Source: Ostrinia nubilalis
Taxonomy: Eukaryota; Arthropoda; Insecta; Lepidoptera; Crambidae
Direction of reading: 5' to 3'
Length of the DNA: 64,000 nt
Assembly (NCBI RefSeq): GCF_963855985.1
Contig: NC_087119.1
Location: 4,194,001-4,258,000 of the forward strand
In this document: positions 1 to 11,233 of the stretch, piece by piece
Position numbering within the stretch: the first letter of the stretch is position 1
How the letters are laid out: every line of letters starts with the position of its first letter
Program-made: the position numbers and the translations under genes
The notes under the pieces: model-generated
The model's database searches: none
What the model was told of the DNA's origin: nothing
What the model saw: the letters and a program-made list of their open reading frames with translations, nothing else

Positions 1-259
1 TGTCCTTTCTTGCTGGTACAGCTTCGGCGTTTTGATAGACTGGCACGATTCTAAGCGGGATATTAGGATCCAGGGAGCCAGTGCCAATCAGGTCTTGTCT
101 GATGAGGACTTCAGCAGCTTCCAGCAACGGACCAGTTACAAGGAGCATCCGAGAGTTTTGATCAGTATAAAATAAAGCAGTTGCTAAATATTCGTAGTCT
201 TCCCAGCATAAACACTTATCCAACGTAATGAATAATAAAATAATTAAAATGAACTTCAT
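1..259 (-). CDS. Partial gene for a small secreted protein (N-terminal 86 codons)
   Basis: The minus strand reads open from an ATG at 259-257 to the window edge, 86 codons with no stop. The first 18 residues (MKFILIILLFITLDKCLC) form a classic signal peptide: a lysine, a hydrophobic core, then small or Cys residues. The following part is mildly acidic, begins WEDYEYLATALFYTDQ and shows no cysteines. A secreted or lysosomal protein is inferred; I do not recognise the family. The gene continues beyond base 1, so domains and length are unknown. The ATG is the first in frame after the signal-peptide context, which supports this start. No clear TATA box was seen upstream (260-370). Confidence 0.6.
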   Translation of the reverse strand, partial: MKFILIILLFITLDKCLCWEDYEYLATALFYTDQNSRMLLVTGPLLEAAEVLIRQDLIGTGSLDPNIPLRIVPVYQNAEAVPARKD

Positions 260-373
260 TATAATGGTACTATGGTTACAAGCGACAGAATAAAATAGGT
301 GTTAATAATCATTTTACGCTTATCGATGATAATTAAGTTACCGTTATAATTGGTAAATTCTCATTAGGATGTA

Positions 374-851
374 CAGTCGCGGAATGAAAAGGTTCGTCAC
401 CTTAGTGTCGGTTTTCGCTTGCACTAGGTACTGTAAGAGTCAAACCTGCCAACATAACAGTGCAAGAAAAAGTGCTGCTAACATTGAAATAAATATGACG
501 TTTGCTAACGAATAAGGTTTTGCTTGTTTATTTTTCTATCCCATCAGTGCAATGCAATGATGACATTGACCAATTGACAATAGTTTTTTTTTTATTTAAT
601 AGAAATAATAATTGCAGTTTGAACCAACAAGAAGGTTTTAGTTTATCAATCAGGATTATTAAATCTTCTTGACAAGATAAATCGTCAAACAACTTTGATC
701 TGAATAATTTTGAACTTTACTGACGAACAGTTAAAGATTATTTTCTCTAACTCAAGATCATTCTGTAACATAGTTTCAAAAGGTAATATGTGCTCGCGAT
801 TCGTTGAAGGAATCAATTTGAAAACTGCTGAACCTTTTCATTCCGTGACTG
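374..851. mobile_element. Non-autonomous DNA transposon (MITE), TA target site
   Basis: Inverted ends of about 25 bp: CAGTCGCGGAATGAAAAGG on the left, and a near-identical inverted copy ending at 851. Each end is followed by TA, the duplication expected of Tc1/mariner-type insertion. The interior is AT-rich and non-coding. It sits just upstream of the secreted-protein gene at the left edge. Confidence 0.7.
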
Positions 852-2696
852 TACCTACATGAAATTGATATTTTAAGATACTTTCATAATCGTTTTAAAG
901 AACTAAATATTTTTTGACATGTCCTGATCTGTTTTCACCTTGATCCCTGTTCGCACCACTTTGGCCATTTTTTTCAGCATAAAACTTCATTGTATAAACC
1001 GCATTACATAGCACTGGCTGACAAGTGACAGGTGGAGTTCATTCGGAAGAAAGTCAGCCTTTTATACAGGGTGGCTCAGAAAGAAATGCTCTTTTGAAAA
1101 ATCAAAGTAAAAATTCTATGTAATTTTGTAGAAATTTATTTATTACAATTTAAAGAAAATTAAATGAAATTTATTTTTAAATTTACCTTTATTGAATTAC
1201 ATCGTTCAGGAGATTTTCTTGACGCTTACAACATTCGATCAACATACATCAAAATCTTGAAATGCTTTCGTTAGAGTTAGGTACCTCGAAACCTATTTTT
1301 CATTTTTTGCCGAATGTTCAGCTGCATGGTTGTTGGATTCTTATATGGGTGAATATCCCAAGCACGTTTTTTACGCGGCGCAGCTGAGAATCGATGGGAG
1401 AATGTAACTAGAGCAATAAAATTTTTTCTGTATATTGTTTAAACAGCGTTTTACACGATAGCGAAGTCTTCACGACGATAGGTAGTTATTTTATATGCTG
1501 AAAAAAATTACAAAGACACAAAATCTAAGCACGGTGGTATGTCCTGACTCCATTTCTACTTATAAATTGACTTATTGCAACTATCTGGAGTGTTCATGTT
1601 ATAAAATAATAATACAGTTTTAAAATATATTAAATAAAATATATTAAATAAGACTTCCAAATGCGTCGAAACATATTATTTAACTTATGCTATAAGTATT
1701 TTAAACAGCCCTTCAAAAATGTCCCACGTAAAAACACAATCACGCTGGCACAAATTGAACGCGTCGTAACTTATCGAAACACGCTTTGAGAGTTCACCTT
1801 CCCCGCACCTCTCATAGGCCAGTAGAATTAGATTTTAAATCGGAAATAAGTCCCACAAAAGATTTTATTGCTTTAATGGCTTCATTGGTTGCCCATTAAG
1901 ACTCTCCTAGGTTTTCCACTTCGACGGAGTTGTGCTTAAGTGGTGGGGGCCCCCGAAAGGGGCGCTTTTTAGGTTTTCCGGTTATTATACCGCGTAAAGG
2001 ATAGGGTATCTATCGAAAACTGGTCTTCCTGACGGTTGAAGGGCATTTGATCCTGCATTAAATAAGACCAAATTCATATGTTTTGGACAAACCGTGCTCG
2101 TGCAAATGTTCGGCAAAGTAGAAAATATGTGTATAATTAATGACCCTCTCCACGTCCAATAGCTCGTCACCCGTAGGCTCCCAAGCCTTGTAAAGGGTCG
2201 CCTTAACCAGCGTATCCCTGTCAAGGCTCACGAGTTGGATTCGCTTATTCTTGTTCGTCCCAGCCGTTCCTTAACTGCGGTTGCTGCACCTCTTCCTGGC
2301 ACTCTCCTAACCGACTCTGTGTTACCTAATGTGGCTGCCCCTCTTCCTTGTACCCTCCTGTACGATTGCATTGCTTAGCCATATGCCTGGTCCAAGGTTC
2401 GACGCAAAGTAACACGGTGTATATAAATATACTTACTGCTAAGTATAAGAATTAAGTATAGGTAATTATTTCTGTATCATTAAGTGAATATTATACATTT
2501 TATAGGTACTTATAGATCTTATGTATGTATTTATTACATTATTGTATTAATTAATGGAGTTATCATTAGCAAAGCATTTTTTTCTCTAACTGAAACGTTC
2601 AGTATAAACATTGTTATAGGTATAGCATTTAGTTTATCTTGTATTTTTTTATGTTTGTGCAACAAAATTAAATTTGCTTTATAAAATTGTTTTAGT

Positions 2697-5329
2697 ATGG
2701 CGCCGTATCAAAGGAAACAAACAAGAGCAGAGCGTTTGGAGAAAAAGAAATTAGCAGAGCGAGAAAGGAAAAAAAGGATTAAAAGTGACCCAGTCCAGTA
2801 TGCGCAACTTAAAGATAAAGATAAGCGAAGGTATGCACGGCTAAAGGAGGAAGGGAGAATTGTACCCCTCGCACAAATGACATCCAGATATCGCAGAAAG
2901 CGCTAAAAAGAAAATCGTATCAATTTTAAAAGGTATTATGATCGAAAAAAGGAAAAATTCACAGAAAATTCTTCAGGAGGCCGAGGAGACAATGACTTCG
3001 AGCAAGCTCCACATACTAGCAGTGTTCAACATAATATGGTGAGGGATGAATCAGACGGAGATAATGACACCCAACAAGCTCCACCTACTGTCAATGTTCA
3101 ACATACGTTGAGGGTTGAACCAGAAAGAGACAATGACATCGAACAAGATCCACCTACTATCAATGTTCAACATGCGGTGAGGGTTGAGCCAGAAGAAGAA
3201 GATGTTAATGCTGGTATATATGTTTTACGTCCTCGTCGTATAGTAATAAGAAGTCCAAGCAAAAGCTCTTATTCACTTTTGACAACACCTTGTGCTAGCA
3301 GCATTGATTCAGCAGGTAATTCTTCTTGTTCTAGTAGTCCACAATCTGATATTTCAACAAAATCTGATGTATCCTTACAAACGAAATTTAAACGGTATCC
3401 AATAAAAATAGCGAAAGAAATAATCTCATTACGTAAAAAAAATCTTAAATTAACCAAAGATAAGGAATGTTATAGAAAACAGTTACAGCTAAGTTGCGAT
3501 AACCCAAAAAAAACAGTCTTAGTCACCTCAAAAGTTAAAAAAGTCCGACCCATGTTGTTTCTAAAACTCGATAAAAGATTACAAAAGTTGGTAAAAAATT
3601 TCTATGAAGATGATGACAACAGTAGACTATTACCTGGAAAAAAAGACTGCATTACCAAACACCGTTTAAAAATGCAGAAAAGATATTTAACTGATTCTAT
3701 TAAAAACTTACACAAAAAGTATTTAAAGGAAGGTAACAATCCAATAAGCTACACAACATTTGCGAATCTAAGACCATTTTGGGTTATCAAGCCTGACGCA
3801 AGTTCACGAAATACCTGCGCTTGTAAAATTCATTATAACATGGAATTACTTGTGAACTCATTAAAGAAACATAAACTGATTAAAGAAAACTCAACAACTG
3901 ATGTTACGCAGACCTTATGCTGTAGCCAAGTTAGTGTTAAATGCTTATTGAGACAATGCACAGGCTGTAAAAATAAGTGTTTAAACTATTTGGAGTTTAG
4001 CAACTCTAAAAAAGTTGTGTATTGTGCTTGGGAATAAGACACAAAAACTTATATGAAAGATAAAGTTGAACAAAAAACTAACATTATTAAAAAAGTCAAA
4101 CATGAAGTCAAGCCCAAAGAATTGATTGAAAAATTCGAAACAGAAATTAATTCCTTCCTTAAACACTGTGCAAATATAAAAAATCAATACATTACTTTGA
4201 ACATTTTAAAACAGAATCTACTTACGAATCCACATAGATTTTGGCGAAAACTACAATGGCAAGTATCACTCAGAAATACAATCCATCCATTTTGGAGCAA
4301 ACCGAAATCAATTAACACTGCACACATGTATGATTTACTATAAATCAGCAGATGGATCACTTAAAAATCAAGGTCTTTGCACTATAAGTGCGTCATTACG
4401 TCATGACGCTGCTGCTGTTTGGGCTCACTTGGTGCCAATTCTACGGGAAATTGAAACCGTTGTTCCTCATTGTAATAAACTTATTATTGTGTCAGACTCG
4501 CCAACAGGACAATACCGAAATAAAAAGATATTTTACATTATCAGTCAGTTAGTTTCTTACTGCACAGACCTTACGGACATCCATGTGGCATTATTATGAA
4601 TGTGGTCACGGTAAAGGTGCTCCTGACGGGATTGGCGGAGTACTGAAAAGAACTGCCGATGATAGAGTTTTATATGGTGACGATATAACGGACATAGAAT
4701 CATTGGCGGAATGTTTTAAAAAATACGTTAAAGGGGTTAACGTGCATATTGTTGAGGATTACGAAATTATCGAAAAAGACTGGCTCATTCCAACTGAACT
4801 GAAACCCTTCAGCGGTACGTTTAAAGTTCATCAAGTCATATGGTCAAAAAAATCTAAACGTCGGTTAGCACTGCGTTCTCTTTCTTGTATCGAACCAGAA
4901 TGTGTAGATGATGCAATTGAATTCCCACATGGGATGCATCTAGGTTTTTACGAATTAGGTGATGGTCAAAACCAAATTTTGGGACAGCAACAAAAAATAG
5001 TCGTCAAAAACCAGAAACAGATCATTTATACACTCCCAAAAAAAAAATCATTGACTACAAAGAAACCCAGAATTCTTGAAATAAAACGGTTCAAAGCTTG
5101 TGATCAGTATATTCTGAAACCAAATACATTAAAAAAACAAAATCCAGTACCTTCAACTTCAGGGAAATTAAAACAATCACTGCAAATTCTTGACGAAAAC
5201 CGAATTGACATTAATTATTTGGAAAAGAATAGCACACCATCGGTTTCATTTTTTGACGATTTGAATAGTGATACAATTTCTCGATACGAACAAAATTATG
5301 ATTCGGTTGAAAAAAGAAATATGTATTAA
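2697..5329 (+). pseudogene. Broken DDE-type transposase-like gene with GHGKG motif
   Basis: Four reading frames form one decayed gene. 2697-2906 is a highly basic domain rich in Arg and Lys. An in-frame TAA (2904-2906) separates it from 3036-4037, which has an acidic repetitive linker, a lysine-rich domain with the motif LLPGKKDC, and a cysteine cluster near its end. A second in-frame TAA (4035-4037) precedes 4053-4343. A frameshift leads to 4330-4599, which has SDSPTGQYRNK with a likely catalytic Asp at 4495-4497. Another frameshift leads to 4583-5329, which has ECGHGKGAPDGIGG with Glu at 4598-4600. I know this protein family from many unnamed invertebrate proteins, but I cannot place it securely in a named superfamily; a KDZ-like relation is possible. 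Two stops and two frameshifts make it dead. It lies inside inverted ends, which supports a transposase role. Confidence 0.6.
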
Positions 5330-5759
5330 AAATAACAAAAGAAAATGATTCCGATGATAATTTTGACATATTTTAATTTTAAGCGTGTTAAACACATCAT
5401 AACAAAGATTAAGTTTTTTCTTTGATAATAATGAAGACTGGTTGTAGTCATTACAGTTTTTTAGTTAAGGTATACTAATAATTTTAGAATAGTTTGTTTT
5501 TATAATGAATTTATGTGATTTAAAAAATATTTGATGATAGTAAAGACTGATTCAATTTATCTTAATTACTCGCTAATGAAGGTATACTAAATTATCGACG
5601 ATCTCTTAAATTATGTAAGAATAATTTATTTTTGTACTACAGGAGAATTTTCTGATAGTAAAAACTTGTTATAATTATAATTTTATCAAGGATAGATGAT
5701 TATTGAGGTTTTACCAAGAGAGGTCAATTCTGTACATGAAATATATTTTCAAAATAACT

Positions 5760-5815
5760 ATCAGGGGGTGATTAGTGATCGATACTGATGCCAAAAATGC
5801 AATCAGTAAAATTTT

Positions 5816-5847
<32 letters not shown>

Positions 5848-5889
5848 TGTTCCTTATAGAAACAAAAACTACTCGACGGTTTTGGTGCA
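5760..5889 (+). repeat. Interspersed repeat with GTCT microsatellite core
   Basis: A run of GTCT units at about 5818-5850 is followed by an ACTACTCGACGG block. This is an arrangement common in insect interspersed repeats. It abuts the point where the LINE ORF2 stops, so it may be what truncated the LINE. Confidence 0.5.
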
Positions 5890-7173
5890 ATATTGCTAGA
5901 GGGTGGAAGGAAGGTGGATTTAAAGTAAGAAGCGAAAAGCTCACAAATCTCTTCTCCAGTCACTTGATTGACCTTCATATTCCAAATTAGCCGGCAGTGA
6001 ATTAGCGCCCTACTTATTTGATTTGATGAAGGACCAAAACATCTTAGGGTTTTCAATAATGGACTCTTCTGAGGTCTTCAAATACGCTATGTAACAATCT
6101 TCCTCTAGTGCTTTGGCTCTCTTACGTAGTAAGGAGAATGTATCGTAGTCCGAAATGTTTCCATATGTGCGTTTTTTTTTATGATATTTATATTTCTCTT
6201 TGAGAACCTTTTTTAGTGCTGAGTTGTACCACACTGGAAACTTAGACGGGGAAACTAGTTTATGTGGTATATGTCTATCTCTTAGATCATATAAGATATT
6301 ATAAAAATAATGTACAGCATTCTCTAATGATGTGCCGTTTAAACAGTCTTCCCAGTTGATTTCATCTAAAGACGAGTTAATTTTCCCATAATCCGCTAAT
6401 CGATAGAGGTATTTGCGCCTAGTTTTTGTTTTGATACACTCAATACCACCAAAACTCAATTCAATAACGAGAGATTTATGGTGTGTATCTTCAGGGACCA
6501 ACGGGTCGTCACACGCGCACACAGATAAATTACGAGTTACTCAGGACTAAATCTAGTAATCTATAGTTGGCATTGCGGCACAAATTAAATTGGTTTAAAT
6601 TACATTCGGCCAGTGTATCAAAAAATATGTCTGCGCTTCCCCTAGAATACCAGTAGGCTGGAGGTTATCTCCGTCACTGTGCCAGTCAATATTACTTAAG
6701 TTAAAGTCTCCCATTATAACAAAAACATCGTTAGGACATGAGTTCACAATAGAAGACAGGTTTTCCGCGAAATTATCTAGCTGCGTGTTAAAGTTAAAAC
6801 CATTGTTTTCTTTACATAAGTAAAGAGTACAAAAATGTATTTTAGTGGTATTTTTATTATGTCTTTAAGTAACGGTAAGCCATATATCTTCTGCTGAGGA
6901 TGACCACTCCGGACGTCCAACGGCCATTATATCACGACGAACGGCCAACAGTACACCCCCACCATACTTTTCCTGGGTACGTAGGTAATTTCTATCACGC
7001 CGATAAACAAGGTATCTATCGTCAAAAAGTTAGCTATCATTAATACTATCTATCAACCAAGTCTGGGTCAATGAAACGACGTGATATTGATTCAAGTGTA
7101 AATTACGTTTAAATGTATGCGTTTTTGTGCGTAGCCCTCGAGCATTCTGATAATATACACTAAGGTTTGCCAT
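5890..7173 (-). pseudogene. LINE ORF2 fragment: endonuclease and linker, no reverse transcriptase
   Basis: Read on the minus strand, the start (about 7173) gives MANLSVYYQNARGLRTK, the typical opening of an AP-type endonuclease of CR1/Jockey-like LINEs. A disrupted middle part follows. Then comes 6522-6010, with the post-endonuclease linker (FPVWYNSALKKVLKEKYKYH, NPKMFWSFIKSNK). The frame runs on to about 5890, where the reverse transcriptase should begin, and stops at the GTCT repeat. LINE copies normally lose their 5' end; this one keeps the 5' part and lacks the 3' part. Frameshifts are present. Confidence 0.7.
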
Positions 7174-7693
7174 CTCTAAAGCTAAAAGCATAAAAGCCAT
7201 ATACAAACAAAATAAATATAAATTCCGAATTATCCACAATATAATCACAGTTACGAATTACATAATTGTAACTGACCCACTCAAATGCATAGCAAATAAA
7301 GCAAATCGCTAATAATAACTGCCGATGTAAATTGTAATAATTTAAAAATAAGGTACAAATGCAAAACATCGTAAGCAAAGCAAAAGACGCTACGCAGTCA
7401 TAGTTGCGACGTTCCGTAGGCAAATATCGCCCACAAGCAGTGCGCGCGCACTCAATAATGACCCGAAAGTCGCCGCGGAAGCGGCCGAAAGTTAGGCGGA
7501 TAAGTGCAAACTTACGTGTCTTAACCGGCTGACGACTCCGACAGTGTTCGTGCGATAAACTGGTTTTGAATAAGTTCCGGTTATGGATGTGGTTCTCAAA
7601 CTGCTTGCAGAAAAGTCTAGTTGTAAATAAACATTTTGAATAAAATTAAGTTGTAGATAAATATTTTCAATTTTAAAGTGCAATAATAAATAA

Positions 7694-8797
7694 TTATATT
7701 TTTGACAAATCCTTTTCGGATTTTATTTGAAAAATTGGTGATGTGTCCGACTTCCTGGCCATTATTTTGCAATGTTTTACCCAGATATACTGGAAGTTTT
7801 TTTCCTTAGCCAACTTTTTAGCTTTGCTTAGCAGTATTTTATTGTATGACGTGAGATGGTCATTGACATAGAACTTTCCAGAGGTGGTGAATCCCAATTT
7901 CGATAGTGTTAGTTCATTACACTTTCGTGCCAAAGCTACGAATTCCTCTTTTAAATACAGACTGTTGAATGCCACAATGATCGGTTTTTCAGAGTTTGTT
8001 GCTCTAGTAGGTATGCGTGCAATGTAGTGAATGGATTCTTTATTACACGGGAATTCACACAATCTTCCGATCTGTTGAATAATTTCGTACATATTTTCAT
8101 TTTTTCGTAGGGGAATACCACGGACTTCCACGTTATTTGCTCTCGCCCACTGGTCTCTGTCCTGTATTTCTTGATTAAGTCGGGTAAGGACATCATCCAC
8201 GTTTCATATATTTTTGGTCCAAAATCAAAAGTGCCGGCCAACAAAAAAAGTGCTGTATTCTGACAGAATACGTCTGCCTTAGCATTTGTTACTATGGCAC
8301 CAAAGCCGTAGCTCCACTACTCCACTCTTATTTTTTGGCCGGCACTTTTGTATTTGGACCAAAATGGATGATGTCCTTTCAGCGCGTAGGACTGGAATTT
8401 CATCTGAAGATCTATTTAACACCTTTATTTTGGCTTCTATGGTCTGCATTTGGTCGGTGAAATAGTGTGCCATCCCAAGTGATTCCTTAAGTTCCCCCAG
8501 CTCACATTTTATCAACTTGACGTCTTCTACTAACGATGCCAGAGGAGCCAGCTGAGTCATGATTTTGTTGAGTTGTTCCTGGACCTTATCCAATTGACTT
8601 GAGTGTGAAGGTGTTGCAGCTGGAGACGGCGATTGATTGGACTTGCACTTAGGGCAACGCCATGCATTCTTACGGTCACCTAGCTTTCGGTAACCTGCTT
8701 CGGTGACTCCTGAGCACTGAAAGTCGTAGTGTTGCTTGCAAGTACTACAGACTGCTCCGTCAGTGTGTTTGGTACCGCAGCTTGCACAGTTGAACAT
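7694..8797 (-). pseudogene. LINE ORF1 with PHD-type zinc finger, split by a foldback insertion
   Basis: The first half (8797-8279) starts MFNCASCGTKHTDGAVCSTC. It has a Cys/His pattern ending WRCPKCK that fits a PHD-like finger, then a heptad-rich stretch consistent with a coiled coil. The second half (8200-7694) starts near MDDVLTRLNQEIQDRDQWA and includes VEVRGIP and NDHLTSYNKILLSKAKKLAK, typical of ORF1 nucleic-acid-binding regions. The two halves are separated by the 8211-8364 foldback. PHD-bearing ORF1 proteins are known in CR1-type LINEs. The 5' untranslated part probably extends to about 9050. It belongs with the ORF2 fragment downstream. Confidence 0.7.
8211..8364. repeat. Short foldback (MITE-like) insertion in LINE ORF1
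   Basis: Inverted arms TTTGGTCCAAAATCAAAAGT and, at the other end, the near-complement ACTTTTGTATTTGGACCAAA flank about 95 bp. GGCCGGCACTTTT-type blocks also match. An ACATCATCC block recurs in inverted form just outside both arms. The insert interrupts the LINE ORF1. Confidence 0.6.
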
Positions 8798-9277
8798 TTT
8801 GATTTACAGTTTGGGAAACACTGAAATTAGCGCAATGACAAACAAACGTCCGTTCACTAACTTAGCCAGACGGCGACTGTTTTTAATACCACACTATCAA
8901 GCTACTCTCGCTCTCGAAGAACTCATTTTGCAGACGTCTGTTCTCAAAGAAAACCGAAATGATTGTGGTTGCAGCGTGGTTGCAATCAATAATTTCAAAA
9001 GGGTTTCGTTGCAGTTGCGTTTCCGTGTGTTCTGGGCCTTAGAAAAAGATTTTGGTTATGCCCCCTGCTGAATATTTTGTCACATATAAATACTTAAAAT
9101 CTAAGATACATTTCTTTTCCGCCGGGCCTGGTTTTTTAGCATTATCTTTTAAAAAAGAAAGTAAAAAAAAATTGCATAAAATTTTCTTTAAATTGCAATA
9201 GTTACAGTTCTATAAAATTGTACAGTTTTCGTTTCCTTGAATTTTCAAAAGTGAATTTCTTTCTGTGTCGCCCTGTA

Positions 9278-10146
9278 CTTAGAGACAAATTTAGCTCGCA
9301 ACTTACTAAGCTAGCCAAGGAGGACTCAGCTGTTTAACTAGTCGGCCAGGGTATCACATTTTCCGCATTCCCAATCCCTACATTTTCCCTTATGTTTGAA
9401 ACGCAGAAAAAGCTCAGGTAGCATGGGTAAACTAAGTATACTCGTAGTAACTACAACAAAACTTGATGTTTTAGTAAATGGTAATAATAGAGCTTCTGGA
9501 ATTAATTAATGAAATAACCCTTAAGGGTGTTATTGTTTCCAACACCTGCCAGTATGACCAAGAGGGCAAGTAGTCATACCCTGGGAAAGACGGTATACAC
9601 TGCCGCCATTTCCGGTACCCTTCGGCAGCCTTAGAAAATAAGTAAAATTACCTATGTAGTTTTGGCTACTTGAGAACTAGATTTTTCTACTTTTATACCT
9701 AATTATTATAATTGCAATATTTTAACCCTATATTATATTAATTCATTTTTTTTTTCACTTAACCCTTAATACTTTATTGTTTTATTATTATGTGTATTAC
9801 TTAACGTAAAGTATTTATTGTTTCATTAATTCGTGTACTTGTGTACGTCCGGAATGTTGCAAACTATTCTGGATTTGTCTTTGGTTTTGTTTTGTAATAA
9901 GTAAGAGTAAAATTGATTTGTAATATCAGGTGCCAACAACAGGTCCTAAAACCTGTACCTATTTTTTCTATTGATATATCCATTTCCGTCCAAAACTAGT
10001 TATATTTAGCATCCATAATACGATTTTAAGCGCTATCAACGGTATACAAACATTGCAAATGTACAGAGTTATAGAATTTGTATAATCAAAAGAACAAGAT
10101 ACTAAAGTTATTATTTTTAAGAAATGCAAGTTCATCCAGAGTAATG
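9278..10146. other. Intergenic, no gene seen
   Basis: AT-rich sequence between the 8.2-kb element and the secreted-protein exon. A TTTATT at about 9779 could be the minus-strand poly(A) signal of the gene at 10147-10725. No ORF or repeat here could be supported. Confidence 0.4.
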
Positions 10147-10725
10147 TTAATCCATTACTTTATTTAATAACCTACTTCTTATGCCTTGTAGGCTACAATC
10201 ATCTAGCCAGTTGACACATTTCTTTTCCACGTTGTAGTATATTGCGTTAGGTATCACTGTCACGAATGGGTCTGTAATATCAGGTTTCATGACTAGAAAA
10301 TCATTTCTTCCCTTTTTCTCGACATATGGCGAATCCAGTAAAGCAGAACTCTGTTTAGTGAGAGCGTCCATAAGCTCATGTTCCACTATTACCGCTTGTT
10401 CGTTTCTTACATTCTCTCTTTCTGGATCAGCTGGGATGGCTACTTCAGGAGTTTCTTCATCCTCACGTAGCATTTTTTTCAATTTATGTTTTGGCATATA
10501 CTTCGATAACGCTTTGTAAATATGTTGAGCTTTCGACAAGTTTTCATGGTTTGTGGATCTGCTTTTTAGCAACCGTCTCGTAGACAAATCACTTAAAATT
10601 CGTTCTAAAATGTTACCACTTTTATGATTTTCTAATCGGTCATTTCTAAGTGATCTTCTATGATGTGGCACCACTCGAAGACCAAGAACAAGTTCGGTCA
10701 GGAAAAGGACAACAATAATTTTTAC
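10147..10725 (-). CDS. Last exon of a secreted, prohormone-like protein
   Basis: On the minus strand a splice acceptor (TATTTTCAG, ending at 10726) opens a 192-codon reading frame that ends in TAA at 10149-10147. The exon begins VKIIVVLFLTELVLGLR, a signal-peptide core. The initiating Met must therefore lie at the very end of an upstream exon, because there is no in-frame ATG before the stop upstream of the acceptor. The mature region is basic and has several dibasic or tribasic sites (HHRRS, STRRLL, EKKGRND, EKKC). The only two cysteines are near the C-terminus in CVNWLDDC, which would form a small loop after a KK site. This architecture resembles a neuropeptide or hormone precursor. I do not recognise the family and the role is inference. 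The upstream exon was not found. Confidence 0.55.
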   Translation of the reverse strand, partial: VKIIVVLFLTELVLGLRVVPHHRRSLRNDRLENHKSGNILERILSDLSTRRLLKSRSTNHENLSKAQHIYKALSKYMPKHKLKKMLREDEETPEVAIPADPERENVRNEQAVIVEHELMDALTKQSSALLDSPYVEKKGRNDFLVMKPDITDPFVTVIPNAIYYNVEKKCVNWLDDCSLQGIRSRLLNKVMD

Positions 10726-11142
10726 CTGAAAATACGTTATTTTAATTAGCTCACAATATTTAGAGAATTACGTGAATATCGAATAATTAATACCATTATT
10801 AAATTGATTCAAGAAAAAAAGATTTCATTATAAAGGTAAAAAACGTATCAACGTATTTATTTTTTCCTTTTATGATCCGTATTGCGTATATTCTGCTTTC
10901 TTTACTTATGCAATTAATTTATTTTATGACAAATTACAATTGAATTTTAAATAGCCGTGAAATTAAACTTATGCATTATCGATCATGGTGCGCCAGCGTT
11001 TTGTCATACAAAATGAGATATTTCTGTATTGCTTCCCGAATACAGTGACACACTATAGGGATGCTGACTCGGTAATGAAATAGAAATATAAGAAAATATT
11101 AGAGATATATTAGAATTTTTTTCATAAACAAATAATAACAAC

Positions 11143-11233
11143 GCTACTTCGAGTTGAAATGTCGCATGACGTCACGTTTTTGTACAATTTTTACAGAATA
11201 GTGACGTCATGCGATATTTCCACCCGATGTAGC
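11143..11233. repeat. Hairpin with mirrored TGACGTCA motifs
   Basis: Two arms of about 33 bp, each containing GCATGACGTCAC or its complement, lie around a loop of about 24 bp. Weaker inverted similarity continues outward to about 11110 and 11265, so this is probably a MITE. Each arm holds a full cAMP-response-element-like TGACGTCA; whether that is functional is unknown. Confidence 0.55.

Larger units (their letters stand above)
1065..9277. mobile_element. 8.2-kb DNA transposon with about 110-bp inverted ends
   Basis: The left end starts TACAGGGTGGCTCAGAAAGA; the right end, read inward on the other strand, starts TACAGGGCGACACAGAAAGA. The similarity extends about 110 bp inward with substitutions and includes the shared block CAATTTAAAGAAAATT. 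Inside are a broken transposase-like reading frame (2697-5329), AT-rich non-coding DNA (5330-5760) and a nested LINE (5890-8850). No clear target-site duplication was found. The stretch 1110-2480 carries GC-richer anonymous sequence with no supportable gene. The diverged ends and broken ORFs mean an old, inactive copy. Assigning the LINE as a later insertion is inference. Confidence 0.7.

Noticed and set aside
1985..2224. Minus-strand ORF of 79 codons
   Set aside because: Low-complexity amino-acid pattern and no start or splice context; it lies in GC-richer transposon sequence and looks like a chance frame.
3981..4187. Minus-strand Phe-rich ORF
   Set aside because: Antisense shadow of the lysine-rich transposase frame (AAA/GAA codons read backward).
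1061..9281. CTTTTA/CTTA as a target duplication of the 8.2-kb element
   Set aside because: The match needs a gap and is too AT-rich to trust.
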